A stretch of 22,609 bases of DNA, taken from the NCBI GenBank assembly GCA_035759925.1, contig DASTTY010000014.1, forward strand, positions 1 through 22,609, read 5' to 3'. Of this stretch, positions 13,775-21,730 are shown in pieces. The position numbers and the translations under genes are program-made. The notes beneath the pieces were generated by a model, which was not told the origin of the DNA, searched no databases, and worked only from the letters and a program-made list of their open reading frames with translations. The DNA comes from RHKX01 sp035759925. GTDB lineage: Bacteria; Actinomycetota; Thermoleophilia; Solirubrobacterales; 70-9. The stretch's first letter is position 1. Every line of letters begins with the position of its first letter.

Positions 13775-13808
13775 CCAAACAAAAGGGCCGAGCATATGCT
13801 CGGCCCTT
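13775..13808 (-). terminator. Intrinsic terminator of the acyl-CoA dehydrogenase gene
   Basis: Bases 13783-13808 form a perfect 26-base palindrome (arms AAGGGCCGAGCAT and its complement). On the minus strand the hairpin is followed by TTTTGTTT, the classical U-tract. It lies 23 bases after the dehydrogenase stop and insulates it from the padR operon. Confidence 0.88.
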
Positions 13809-13831
13809 CATAGTCGGTGACGTCCGCTGTC

Positions 13832-15046
13832 CTACGCGGCGACGACCTCCTCGACGCCCTTGTCGTCGTCCTCCTCGACCGCCTCGGGGATGCGCTCGTC
13901 GACGTTGCGGCCCATCAGGACCTCCTTCGCGATCACGAGGCGCTGGATCTGCGAGGTGCCCTCGTAGAGCTGCATGATCTTCGCGTCGCGCATGATCTTC
14001 TCGACCGGGTACTCCTTGATGAACCCGTAGCCGCCGTAGACCTGGACGGCGTCGGTCGCGACCTCCATAGCCGAGTCGGCGGCGAAGCGCTTCGCGTGCG
14101 AGGCCTCGAGCGTGTTGCGGAGGCCGTTGTCGAGACGGGCGGCGGACTGCCAGGTGAGCAGGCGGCCGGCCTCGATTTTCGTCGCCATGTCGGCGATCAT
14201 GAATGCGACCGCCTGGTGCATGGCGATCGGCACGCCGAACTGCTGCCGCTCCTTCGAGTACTCGCAGGCGAACTCGAACGCCGAGCGGGCGATGCCGACG
14301 GCCATCGCGGCGACGCCGGGACGGGTCCGATCGAGCGTCATCATCGCCAGCTTGAACCCCTTGTTCTCCTCGCCGAGCAGGTTGCCCGCAGGGATCTCGG
14401 TCTCGTTGAACGTGACCGTGGCGGTGTTCGACGCGCGCTGGCCGAGCTTGTCCTCCTTCTTGTCGATCACGATCGTGTCGTCACGGGGAACGACGAAGGC
14501 GGAGATGCCGCGGTGACCGGCGTCCTTGTCGGTCTTCGCGTAGACCGTGTACCAGTCGGCGTACTGGCCGTTGGTGATGAAGCACTTGGAGCCGTTGATG
14601 ACCCACTTGTCGCCCTTCTTCGTGGCGGTCGTCTTCATCCCCGAGACGTCGGAGCCGGCGTCGGGCTCGGTCAGGCAGAAGCTGGCGAGCTTCGGTCCCT
14701 CGGTCAGCATCCCGAGGAACTCCGACTTGATCTCCTCGCTGCCGCCGAGCGCGACCGGCGCCGAGGCGAGGCCGTTGGCGGCCAGCGAGGTGCCGATCCC
14801 CGAGCAGCCCCAACCGAGCTCCTCCTCGATCAGACAGCCCGACAGGTAGTCGAGCCCCGGCCCGCCGTACTTCTCGGGCGTGTGGGTGTTCATCAAGCCG
14901 ACCTCCCAGGCCTTCTCGATGATCTCCTGCGGCCAGGTGCCGTCCTTGTCGTAATCCCAGGCGACCTTGCGCATCTCCTTCTCGGCGAAGTTGTGCGCCA
15001 TCTCCCGCAGGTCCTTCTGCTCGTCGGTCAAGGTGAAGTCAACCAC
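13832..15046 (-). CDS. Acyl-CoA dehydrogenase
   Basis: A 404-residue FAD flavoprotein that oxidises acyl-CoA to trans-2-enoyl-CoA, passing electrons to electron-transfer flavoprotein. It begins FTLTDEQKDLREMAHNFAEKE, has the FAD/substrate segments LASFCLTEPDAGSDVSG and WVINGSKCFITNG, then QFGVPIAMHQAVAFMIADMA, and QVYGGYGFIKEYPVEKIMRD. The catalytic base is E362 in QLYEGTSQIQR, so it is of the short/medium-chain type. The length is slightly above the usual 380-390 because of a 20-residue acidic tail. The GTG at 15046 has AAGGAG eight bases upstream. It is transcribed as a single gene between a palindromic operator candidate at 15151 and a strong terminator. It supplies the enoyl-CoA used by the nearby hydratase/dehydrogenase. 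Confidence 0.96.
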   Translation of the reverse strand: MVDFTLTDEQKDLREMAHNFAEKEMRKVAWDYDKDGTWPQEIIEKAWEVGLMNTHTPEKYGGPGLDYLSGCLIEEELGWGCSGIGTSLAANGLASAPVALGGSEEIKSEFLGMLTEGPKLASFCLTEPDAGSDVSGMKTTATKKGDKWVINGSKCFITNGQYADWYTVYAKTDKDAGHRGISAFVVPRDDTIVIDKKEDKLGQRASNTATVTFNETEIPAGNLLGEENKGFKLAMMTLDRTRPGVAAMAVGIARSAFEFACEYSKERQQFGVPIAMHQAVAFMIADMATKIEAGRLLTWQSAARLDNGLRNTLEASHAKRFAADSAMEVATDAVQVYGGYGFIKEYPVEKIMRDAKIMQLYEGTSQIQRLVIAKEVLMGRNVDERIPEAVEEDDDKGVEEVVAA

Positions 15047-15150
15047 CGTGGATGCTCCTTGTAAGTCGTGTTTGAGGGCTGACGGGGCCGGGACCGGAGC
15101 GCTCTACCAGTGGCAACGACGCTCATCCGGGCTCGGGGGCCGAAAACCGA

Positions 15151-15166
15151 TTGACCAATCAGTCAA
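15151..15166. promoter_or_regulatory. Palindromic operator candidate between divergent acyl-CoA genes
   Basis: TTGACCAATCAGTCAA is an inverted repeat (TTGAC, 6 bases, GTCAA), the size and layout typical of TetR-family sites. It contains a -35-like TTGACC on the plus strand and TTGACT on the minus strand, so a bound protein could block both divergent promoters. No clear -10 box is seen for either. Confidence 0.5.
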
Positions 15167-15247
15167 CCACGGAAAGGATAGCCACTGGCCGGGACGGGCG
15201 CAATCCGAGCCGGCCGCTCCCGCCGAGTCGATGCGAGGATGGCGGCG

Positions 15248-16552
15248 ATGGCCACAGCCGCCGAAGCTGCAGCTCTGATCAGGCCCGACGACACCCTCGG
15301 GCTGCCGCTCGGTCCGGGCCAGCCTCCGAGCTTCCTGGCGGCGCTCGGCGAGCGCGACGACTGGGAGGACCTCCGCGTGTACGGCGCCCTGCTCGGCGTC
15401 GGGACCGAACTGTTCAGCCGCTCCGGGGTCAACCTGCTCTCCGGCTTCTACGGGCCCTTCGAGCGGGCGCTCCGCGACGCCGGGGCCGCGATCAGCTTCG
15501 CTCCGGCCGACTTCCGCCGCTTCGGTCCGCTTTACGAGCGCCAGCGCCCGCGGGTCATGTGCACGGTCGTTGCCGCCCCCGACGCCGATGGATGGTGCTC
15601 GCTCTCGCTCCACGCCGGCGGCTCGATCGGCGAGATCCACCGCGCCGCCGAGGACCCCGACCGGCTGCTCGTCGTCGAGGCCGCGTCGGGCTATCCGCGG
15701 ACCGCGGGGCTGCCGCCCGAGCATCCGCACCGGATCCACGTCGACGAGGCCGACGTGCTGATCGAGACCGATGCCAGCCCGCTCGAGCTGCCGGGGGCCG
15801 AGCCGGGCGAGGTCGACCGGGCGATCGCGGCGAACGCCGCGGCGTTCATCGATTCGGGCTCGACCATCCAGACGGGGATCGGCGCCGTCCCGTCGATGAT
15901 CGCGACGATCCTCGCCGAGGGCGACTACGGCGACCTCGGGATCCACTCGGAGATGCTCACAGACGGGCTCATGAGGCTCCACCTCGCCGGCGCGGTCACG
16001 AACCGCAAGGGGGTCTTCGACGGCGTCTCGGTCGCGACGTTCGCGTTCGGGTCGAAACGGCTCTACGAGTGGCTCGACGGCAACGAGGATGTCGCCTTCC
16101 TGCCGGTCGAGGTCGTCAACTCGCCGGACGTGATCCGCCGCAACCGGCGGATGGTCTCGATCAACGCCGCGCTCGCGGTCGACGTCCACGGCCAGGTCGT
16201 CGCCGACACGATCAACGGCCGCCAGTACTCGGGGATCGGCGGCGCCGAGGACTTCGCCGCCGGCTCCGGGCTCGAGGTCGAGGATCGCTCGCTGCAGTGC
16301 CTGCCCTCGACCGTCGAGCTCGACGGCGAGCTCCGCTCCCGGATCGTCCCCGCCTTCGACGCCGGCGCGGTCATCACGACCCCGCGCCATCAGGTCGACG
16401 TGATCGTCACCGAGTACGGCGCCGCCGAGCTCGAGGGAAAGACGATCCACCAGCGCGGCCTCGAGCTGGCGCGGATCGCCCATCCCGACTTCCGCGACGA
16501 GCTCGCCGCCGCCGCCGAGCGCGCCTCCGGCGGCAACTCGCCGCTCGCTTAG
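15248..16552 (+). CDS. Acetyl-CoA hydrolase / acyl-CoA:carboxylate CoA-transferase
   Basis: A 434-residue protein of the acetyl-CoA hydrolase/4-hydroxybutyrate CoA-transferase family, which moves CoA between acids through a glutamyl-CoA intermediate. The catalytic Glu is E235 in GIHSEMLTDG; IQTGIGAVPS (207-216) binds CoA. The C-terminal domain carries INGRQYSGIGGAEDF and the family signature TEYGAAELEGKTIHQR. The exact acids are unknown. I chose the ATG at 15248 because GAGG lies nine bases upstream; for the in-frame ATG at 15239 the same GAGG would touch the start codon. It is divergent from the acyl-CoA dehydrogenase and probably shares its operator. The TAG stop overlaps the TAA of the convergent amine oxidase. 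Confidence 0.9.
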   Translation: MATAAEAAALIRPDDTLGLPLGPGQPPSFLAALGERDDWEDLRVYGALLGVGTELFSRSGVNLLSGFYGPFERALRDAGAAISFAPADFRRFGPLYERQRPRVMCTVVAAPDADGWCSLSLHAGGSIGEIHRAAEDPDRLLVVEAASGYPRTAGLPPEHPHRIHVDEADVLIETDASPLELPGAEPGEVDRAIAANAAAFIDSGSTIQTGIGAVPSMIATILAEGDYGDLGIHSEMLTDGLMRLHLAGAVTNRKGVFDGVSVATFAFGSKRLYEWLDGNEDVAFLPVEVVNSPDVIRRNRRMVSINAALAVDVHGQVVADTINGRQYSGIGGAEDFAAGSGLEVEDRSLQCLPSTVELDGELRSRIVPAFDAGAVITTPRHQVDVIVTEYGAAELEGKTIHQRGLELARIAHPDFRDELAAAAERASGGNSPLA

Positions 16553-17751
16553 ACCCGCTGGCCGAGGACGGTCGCGGCGGCGGCGTGGCCGCTGCGGATC
16601 GCGCCCTCCATCAGCGCGCTCATCTCGCCGGCGAGGTGCTCGCCGGCGAAGGCGAGCCGACCGTGAGGGCGGCCGAGCGTGACGGCCGCGGCGTCCGGGG
16701 TCGCCACCGAGTAGGCGGCGCCGACCCACTCGTCGTCGTCCCAGGTCGAGAGCACCGCCCGGGCGGGATCGATCTCGAGGTCGGGGCGCAGCGCCGCGAG
16801 CCGCTCCGCCCACGGCCGCGGGCCCGACTCGACCGCGAGCCGCTCCAGCGCTGCCGCCGAACCCGCGAAGGCGCTGACCACCGGCTGCGAGACGCCCTCC
16901 TCGTCGCCGCTGGCCGTCCACGCCCAGTAGCGATCGTGCACCGCGAGCGTGGCGCTCGGCGCAACCGGGCCGGGGAGCGGCACGAACAGCTTCGCGGCGT
17001 GGCCGTAGGCAATCGAGGCGAGCGCATCGTTCACGTCCGGAAGCGCGGGACGGAGCTCGATCCGCCCGAGCACCGTCGCCGGCACAGCGATCACGCAGCG
17101 ATCGGCCCTGAACGAGCCGGCGTCGGCCGCGATCATGAGGCCGTCGCCCTCGTCGGCGATCGCCCGCACCGGCTCACCGAGCTTGATCCGCTCGCGTCCG
17201 ATCGCATCGGCGAGCGCCTCGGCGAGGCGCTGGTTGCCGCCGGCGATGCCCGGCGAGGGCTGGTCGCTGATCCGGGCCAGCAGCCCGAGCTCGTCGGCGG
17301 GGACGAGCTCGCCCGGGGCGGCCGCGGAGACTTCGGCGCGGGCGATGATCGCCGCGCGGGCGCCGGGGTCGATGTCGAGCCCGGACAGCAGGGCGGGAAC
17401 GCTCTGCCCCGCGCCGCCGCCGGCCGCGAGCGCCGCCCCGATCGCCTCGACCGCCGCCTCCATGGCGCCGTCCGGCACCTCGACGCCGCGCGGCTCGCGG
17501 CGGCCGTAGCGCATGCCCTTGTCCCAGAGGCCGAGCCCGAAGCGATCCGCGAGCCCGACCACCTCGGTGCAGCCGGGAAGGATGAACTCGGCGCCCATCT
17601 CGACGACGGCACCGTTGTCGAGCGTTCGCGAGTGGACCCTCCCGCCGACCCGCTCGCGCGCCTCGAGGACCACCGGCTCGTGCCCGGCGGCGGCGATCGC
17701 GTCCGCCGCCGCGAGCCCGGCGAGGCCGGCCCCGACGACCGCTACCCGCAC
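16549..17751 (-). CDS. Flavin-containing amine oxidase (likely polyamine/putrescine oxidase)
   Basis: A 400-residue FAD enzyme. The Rossmann FAD motif VAVVGAGLAGLAAADA (3-18), then EARERVGGRVHSRTLDNG, and the C-terminal FAD contact GRLAFAGEHLAGEMSALMEG are those of the monoamine/polyamine oxidase family. Such enzymes oxidise amines with O2 to an aldehyde or imine, ammonia or a shorter amine, and H2O2. Its place as last gene of the potDBCA operon, with only a 7-base gap after potA, makes an imported polyamine the probable substrate. Whether putrescine, spermidine or an acylated form cannot be told. The start is a GTG at 17751; no ATG is in frame nearby. Protoporphyrinogen oxidases and carotenoid desaturases share the motifs but fit the context less well. 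Confidence 0.87.
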   Translation of the reverse strand: MRVAVVGAGLAGLAAADAIAAAGHEPVVLEARERVGGRVHSRTLDNGAVVEMGAEFILPGCTEVVGLADRFGLGLWDKGMRYGRREPRGVEVPDGAMEAAVEAIGAALAAGGGAGQSVPALLSGLDIDPGARAAIIARAEVSAAAPGELVPADELGLLARISDQPSPGIAGGNQRLAEALADAIGRERIKLGEPVRAIADEGDGLMIAADAGSFRADRCVIAVPATVLGRIELRPALPDVNDALASIAYGHAAKLFVPLPGPVAPSATLAVHDRYWAWTASGDEEGVSQPVVSAFAGSAAALERLAVESGPRPWAERLAALRPDLEIDPARAVLSTWDDDEWVGAAYSVATPDAAAVTLGRPHGRLAFAGEHLAGEMSALMEGAIRSGHAAAATVLGQRV

Positions 17752-17758
17752 GCCGCAG

Positions 17759-18838
17759 TCATCGCAGGACGAGGCAGTTGTCGGGGTGCCAGCCGACGCG
17801 GATCTCCATCCCCTCCTCCCAGCGGTCGTCGGCGCGGGCCCGGTAGGTGGCCTGCTCGAGCGCGACGATGTGAGCGCCGTCGCCGAGCGCGACGGTGACC
17901 TGGGTGCTGACGCCGAGGTAGACCCGGCCCACGACCCGGCCGGTCAGCGAGACCATCTGCTCGTCGATGTCCTCGTCCACGGCGATCTTCTCGGGCCGGA
18001 CCGAGAGGTGGACGGTCGCACCGGTCTCGCAATCGTCGGGGAGCGGCGCCGGCAGTACCTCGCCGGAGCGGATCCGGACCCGGTCGCGGTCCGCGACCGT
18101 TCCTTCGATCAGGTTCGAGATTCCGATGAAGCCGGCGACGAACTCGCCGCCGGGGCGCTCGTAAACGTCCTCGGGCTCACCGCACTGCTTGACGATGCCC
18201 GACTCCATCACCGCGATCCGGTCCGACATCGAGAGAGCTTCCTCCTGGTCGTGGGTCACGTAGACGAACGTGATCCCGACCTCGCGCTGGATCTGCTTGA
18301 GCTCGATCTGCATCTGCTTGCGGAGCTTCAGGTCGAGCGCCCCGAGCGGCTCGTCGAGGAGCAGCACCGCCGGCCGGTTGACGAGCGCCCTGGCGAGGGC
18401 CACCCGCTGCTTCTGTCCGCCCGAGAGCTCGTTCGGCTTCGCGTCGGAGCGGGTCGGGAGCTGAACGAGCTCGAGCGCCTCGTTGACCCGGGTGCGAATC
18501 TCGTCCTTCGGCACCTTCTGCCGCTTCAGCCCGAATGAGACGTTCTCGAAGACGTCGAGGTTCTCGAACAGCGCGTAGCTCTGGAAGACGGTGTTGACGT
18601 TGCGCCGGTACGGAGGCACCGACTCGACCGACTCCCCCTCGAGATGGATCGTCCCGGCGCTCGGCTGCTCGAACCCGGCGACCATCCTCAGCGTCGTCGT
18701 CTTGCCGCACCCCGACGGGCCGAGCAGCGAGAAGAACTCCCCCTGCCGGATCGTCAGGGTCATGTCGTCGACGGCGGTCATCTCGCCGAATCGCTTCGTC
18801 ACCCCATCGAAGCGGATCGCCTCGCCGGCTTCACTCAT
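17759..18838 (-). CDS. potA: Spermidine/putrescine ABC transporter ATPase PotA
   Basis: A 359-residue ABC ATPase that energises polyamine uptake at the inner face of the membrane. It has Walker A GPSGCGKT (40-47), the Q-loop (Q86), signature LSGGQ (138-142), Walker B LLLDEP with D162/E163, H196 (THDQEE), and a C-terminal TOBE-type domain (SVRPEKIAV, then VYLGVSTQVTVAL) as in PotA and other CUT1/opine importers. The identification as PotA rests on domain layout and the adjacent potB, potC and potD. The ATG at 18838 overlaps the potC stop as ATGA. All catalytic motifs are intact. Putrescine, spermidine or a related amine is the expected cargo. Confidence 0.93.
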   Translation of the reverse strand: MSEAGEAIRFDGVTKRFGEMTAVDDMTLTIRQGEFFSLLGPSGCGKTTTLRMVAGFEQPSAGTIHLEGESVESVPPYRRNVNTVFQSYALFENLDVFENVSFGLKRQKVPKDEIRTRVNEALELVQLPTRSDAKPNELSGGQKQRVALARALVNRPAVLLLDEPLGALDLKLRKQMQIELKQIQREVGITFVYVTHDQEEALSMSDRIAVMESGIVKQCGEPEDVYERPGGEFVAGFIGISNLIEGTVADRDRVRIRSGEVLPAPLPDDCETGATVHLSVRPEKIAVDEDIDEQMVSLTGRVVGRVYLGVSTQVTVALGDGAHIVALEQATYRARADDRWEEGMEIRVGWHPDNCLVLR

Positions 18839-19704
18839 ACAGCGTCCTTTCCGATCAGAACGGTCTGGCCTCGTCGTCCGAGAATCCGCGGCAGCGCCAG
18901 CGCCAGCGCGATCGTGCTGACCGAGACGAGCAGCATCAGCGTCCCGATCGCGTTGATCGTCGGCGTCACCCCGAAGCGGATCGACGAATAGATCCGCACC
19001 GGCAACGGCTGCACCTCCTCACCGGTGGTGAAGAAGGAGAGCACGAAGTCGTCGAAGCTGAGCGCGAAGGTGAGCAGGCCCGCGGCGAGGATCGCCGGCC
19101 ACAGGGCCGGGAGGAGGACCAGACGCAGGGTCTGGAACCGGGTCGCGCCGAGGTCCATGGCCGCCTCCTCGACCTCGCGGTTCAATGCGGCGAGCCGGCC
19201 GCGGACGATCACCGTCACGTAGGAGATCGAGAACGTGATGTGGGCGAGGATGATCGTCGTCAGCGAGAGCTTCATCCCGATCTGCGTGAACAGCAGCAGC
19301 GCCGTCACACCGGCGACGATCTCCGGGACGACCAGCGGGATCAGCATCATCACGTTCGTCACCGGGCTGAGGCGGTTCCGCGAGCGGACGAGCCCGAACG
19401 CGAGCAGCGACCCGAGCAGGGTCGCGACGACCATCGTCACGAGCGCGATCTCGAGGCTGGCGACGAGCGAGTCGCGCAACTGCTGGTCCCCGAAGAAGTC
19501 GCTGTACCACTGGGTGCTGAAGCCTTCGAAGTTCTGCAGCGACTTGCCGGAGTTGAACGAGAACAGCACCACGATCGCGATCGGGGCGAACGTCCAGAGC
19601 AGGAACAGCCCCATCAGGACATGCAGGAACCGCGGCCGGTCGAACGGCTTCGCGGGCTTCTCGCCGCCGCGGCTGCGGGTCAGGCGGCGGCCGATCGCGC
19701 TCAT
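18835..19704 (-). CDS. potC: Spermidine/putrescine ABC transporter permease PotC
   Basis: A 289-residue membrane permease with about six transmembrane segments (near FLHVLMGLFLLWTFAPIAIV, then ALVTMVVATLLGSLLAFGLV, LIPLVVPEIVAGVTALLLF, ILAHITFSISYVTVIV, ILAAGLLTFALSFDDFVLS and LMLLVSVSTIALALAL). The cytoplasmic EAA loop, EVEEAAMDLGATRFQTLRLV, contacts the ATPase. The ALSFDDFVLSFF stretch is typical of PotC/YdcV-type subunits. The ATG at 19704 overlaps the potB stop as ATGA. The N-terminal 25 residues are basic and cytoplasmic. It pairs with PotB to form the channel. The frame stays open far upstream, but that part lies antisense-like across potB. Confidence 0.92.
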   Translation of the reverse strand: MSAIGRRLTRSRGGEKPAKPFDRPRFLHVLMGLFLLWTFAPIAIVVLFSFNSGKSLQNFEGFSTQWYSDFFGDQQLRDSLVASLEIALVTMVVATLLGSLLAFGLVRSRNRLSPVTNVMMLIPLVVPEIVAGVTALLLFTQIGMKLSLTTIILAHITFSISYVTVIVRGRLAALNREVEEAAMDLGATRFQTLRLVLLPALWPAILAAGLLTFALSFDDFVLSFFTTGEEVQPLPVRIYSSIRFGVTPTINAIGTLMLLVSVSTIALALALPRILGRRGQTVLIGKDAV

Positions 19705-20552
19705 GCCCGCGCCTCCGCGGCCGCCTTGCTCGCCGAGCGCAGGTAGAAGACCATGAAGATCAGCAGGAACGCCATCAGGACGGTCGTCAGAGCGGCGCCG
19801 AACGGGAAGTTGTTGGCCTCGAAGAACTGCTGCTGGATCAGGTTCCCGACCATGTAGGTGTCGGGCCCGCCGAGCAGCTGGGCGCTGATGAAGTCGCCGA
19901 CGGCGGGCAGGAAGACGAGCACGGCGCCGGCGAGCACGCCCTGGAACGTGGCCGGCCAGGTGACGTGGCGGAAGGTCTGCCAGCCGTTCGCGTAGAGGTC
20001 CTTGCCGGCCTCGATCAGGGACGGGCTCATGCGATCGAGCGCCGCGTAGACCGGGAGGATCATGAACGCCATGTAGCCGTAGACGAGACCGCCGATCACC
20101 GCGTAGGGGGTGTTGAGGAAGCGGATGCCGTCGGTCGTCAGCCCGAGGTCGCCGAGCACCCCGTTGACGAGGCCCTCGTCGGAGAGGATCGCGACCCACG
20201 CGTAGACCCGGATCAGGTAGTTGACGAGGAACGGCAGCACGACCAGCGCGATCAGCAGGTACTTGTAGCGACCGCCGAACCGGGCGATGTAGTAGGCGAT
20301 CGGGTAGCCGATCAACAGGCACAGGGTCACGGTCGCGAACGCGTAGCCGACCGAGCGGAGCAGGACCGGCGCGAACAGCGGGTCGAAGACGCGGCTGTAG
20401 TTCTCCGGGTTCCACCCGTAGAGGGCGTTGCCGAGCTCGTCGGTGGTGCCGAACGAGATCGCCAGCGTGATCGCCAGCGGCACCAGGAACAGGAGGACCA
20501 GCCATACCGCTCCCGGCAGCAGCGTCAGGCTCGCGAAGCGTCGCTCGCTCAA
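19701..20552 (-). CDS. potB: Spermidine/putrescine ABC transporter permease PotB
   Basis: A 283-residue permease with about six membrane spans (LLPGAVWLVLLFLVPLAITL at 11-30, then around 66-88, 97-118, 152-172, 205-222 and 250-272). The EAA loop is SLIEAGKDLYANGWQTFRHV. The segment ALVVLPFLVNYLIRVYAWVA is characteristic of PotB/YdcU. The start is a TTG at 20552 with GAGG five bases upstream; no ATG is available, and the GTG within the ribosome site is quickly stopped. It lies 39 bases after potD and is coupled to potC. With PotC it forms the import channel. Confidence 0.92.
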   Translation of the reverse strand: MSERRFASLTLLPGAVWLVLLFLVPLAITLAISFGTTDELGNALYGWNPENYSRVFDPLFAPVLLRSVGYAFATVTLCLLIGYPIAYYIARFGGRYKYLLIALVVLPFLVNYLIRVYAWVAILSDEGLVNGVLGDLGLTTDGIRFLNTPYAVIGGLVYGYMAFMILPVYAALDRMSPSLIEAGKDLYANGWQTFRHVTWPATFQGVLAGAVLVFLPAVGDFISAQLLGGPDTYMVGNLIQQQFFEANNFPFGAALTTVLMAFLLIFMVFYLRSASKAAAEARA

Positions 20553-20583
20553 ATCACCCTCGATCGGGTCATCGGGGCTCGGT

Positions 20584-20600
20584 GCCGCCGGTCAGGCGGC
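20584..20600 (-). other. Hairpin at the potD stop codon
   Basis: GCCGCC (20584-20589) and GGCGGC (20595-20600) form a 6-bp stem around the 5-base loop that holds the potD stop codon. Hairpins after a binding-protein gene commonly protect the upstream mRNA, letting the binding protein exceed the permeases in amount. Here this is a suggestion only. Confidence 0.35.
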
Positions 20601-21728
20601 CTTGACCTCGGTCCAGGTCCGATCCCATGCCTCCCGGTCCGCGCCCTCGAGGTTGGCGAACTGCTGGCCCTTCTCGAGGTCCTCGATCGTCACCTGCAGC
20701 TCCGGCTCGTTCCTGGTCAGCTCCGCGTACGGCTTCGCCGAGCTGTGTGTCGGCATCGGATAGCCGGTCCAGCCCGCGTTCTTCGCCGAGTTCTCGAGGA
20801 TGAAGTCGATGAACATCAGCGCGGTCCCAGGGTGCTCGGCGTCGGTCGGAATCGCGAAGACGTCGCTGCCGACCGGCCACCCCTCCTCGTTCTTCTGGAA
20901 CTGGATCGTGTCCGGGTCGTCGACCCGGTAGCGGATGTTGATGACGTCGCCGTTCCAGAGGTGCTGGATCCAGGCGTTCCCGGACGACATGTTCGTGATC
21001 GTGTCGGTGCTGAACCCGCGCAGGTGTGGCTTCAGGCCGACCAGGTAGTCCTGGGCCTCGTCGAGCTGGTCCTGCTCGACCGCGTTCAGGTCGTAGCCGT
21101 TGACCAGGTTCGCCATCCCGATCCCCTCCTGGAAGTCGTCGAGGACGAACGAGCGGCCGTCGGCCTGGGGGTTGATGATGTCGCGCCAGGAGCCCGTCAT
21201 CGTGTCGATCTTGTCGGCCCGGTAGCCGAGGCCGGTCAGATAAAGGGAGTAGGGCAGCGTGTGCGCCGAGCCCGGGTCATACCAGGGGTCGTCGTAGTAG
21301 GGGTAGATGTCGGCGGCGGCCGGGATCTTGTCGCGCGGGATCTGCAGGAGCCGGTTCGCCTTGATCAGCTTGTCGGCGAACTCGGCGCTCGGGAAGACCA
21401 GGTCGTAGTGGTTGCCGGAGCCGAGCTTCGCCATCATCGCCGGCATCGAGTCGTAGTACGACTCGCGCACCTGGATCCCGTGCTTCTGCTCGAACTGCTT
21501 GACCAGGCTCGGGTTGATGTACTGCGCATAGTTGAAGTAGACGAGATCGCCGTCGATCTTCGGCTCGATCTTCACCTCCGTGGCGCTCTCCGAGGAGGTG
21601 CCGGCGCCGTTGCCGACCCCGCAGGCGCTGAGCCCGGCGGCGACCGCGAAGCCGCCCCCGACCTTGAACGCGTCGCGCCGCGTCATCCGATTCGCCACCC
21701 AGAGGCGGTCGATGTTCCTGCCCGTCAT
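20592..21728 (-). CDS. potD: Spermidine/putrescine-binding lipoprotein PotD
   Basis: A 378-residue extracytoplasmic solute-binding protein that captures polyamines and delivers them to PotBC. The N-terminus has a twin-arginine motif TRRDAFK (R17-R18) and a hydrophobic stretch ending in the lipobox LSAC (C36), so it is likely a Tat-exported lipoprotein. The body matches PotD: GDLVYFNYAQYINPSLVKQF, SGNHYDLVFPSAEFADKLI, LPYSLYLTGLGYRADK and WNGDVINIRY. Two ATGs compete: 21734 overlaps the TetR stop as ATGA but touches the AAGGAGG; 21728 has it six bases upstream. I prefer 21728. It is the second gene of the operon. Confidence 0.94.
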   Translation of the reverse strand: MTGRNIDRLWVANRMTRRDAFKVGGGFAVAAGLSACGVGNGAGTSSESATEVKIEPKIDGDLVYFNYAQYINPSLVKQFEQKHGIQVRESYYDSMPAMMAKLGSGNHYDLVFPSAEFADKLIKANRLLQIPRDKIPAAADIYPYYDDPWYDPGSAHTLPYSLYLTGLGYRADKIDTMTGSWRDIINPQADGRSFVLDDFQEGIGMANLVNGYDLNAVEQDQLDEAQDYLVGLKPHLRGFSTDTITNMSSGNAWIQHLWNGDVINIRYRVDDPDTIQFQKNEEGWPVGSDVFAIPTDAEHPGTALMFIDFILENSAKNAGWTGYPMPTHSSAKPYAELTRNEPELQVTIEDLEKGQQFANLEGADREAWDRTWTEVKAA

Positions 21729-21730
21729 CC

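Noticed and set aside
13433..13795. Minus-strand open frame in the gene-free region
   Set aside because: It reads across the RNA candidate, repeats and the padR promoter, has no motif and no ribosome site, and has irregular codon use.
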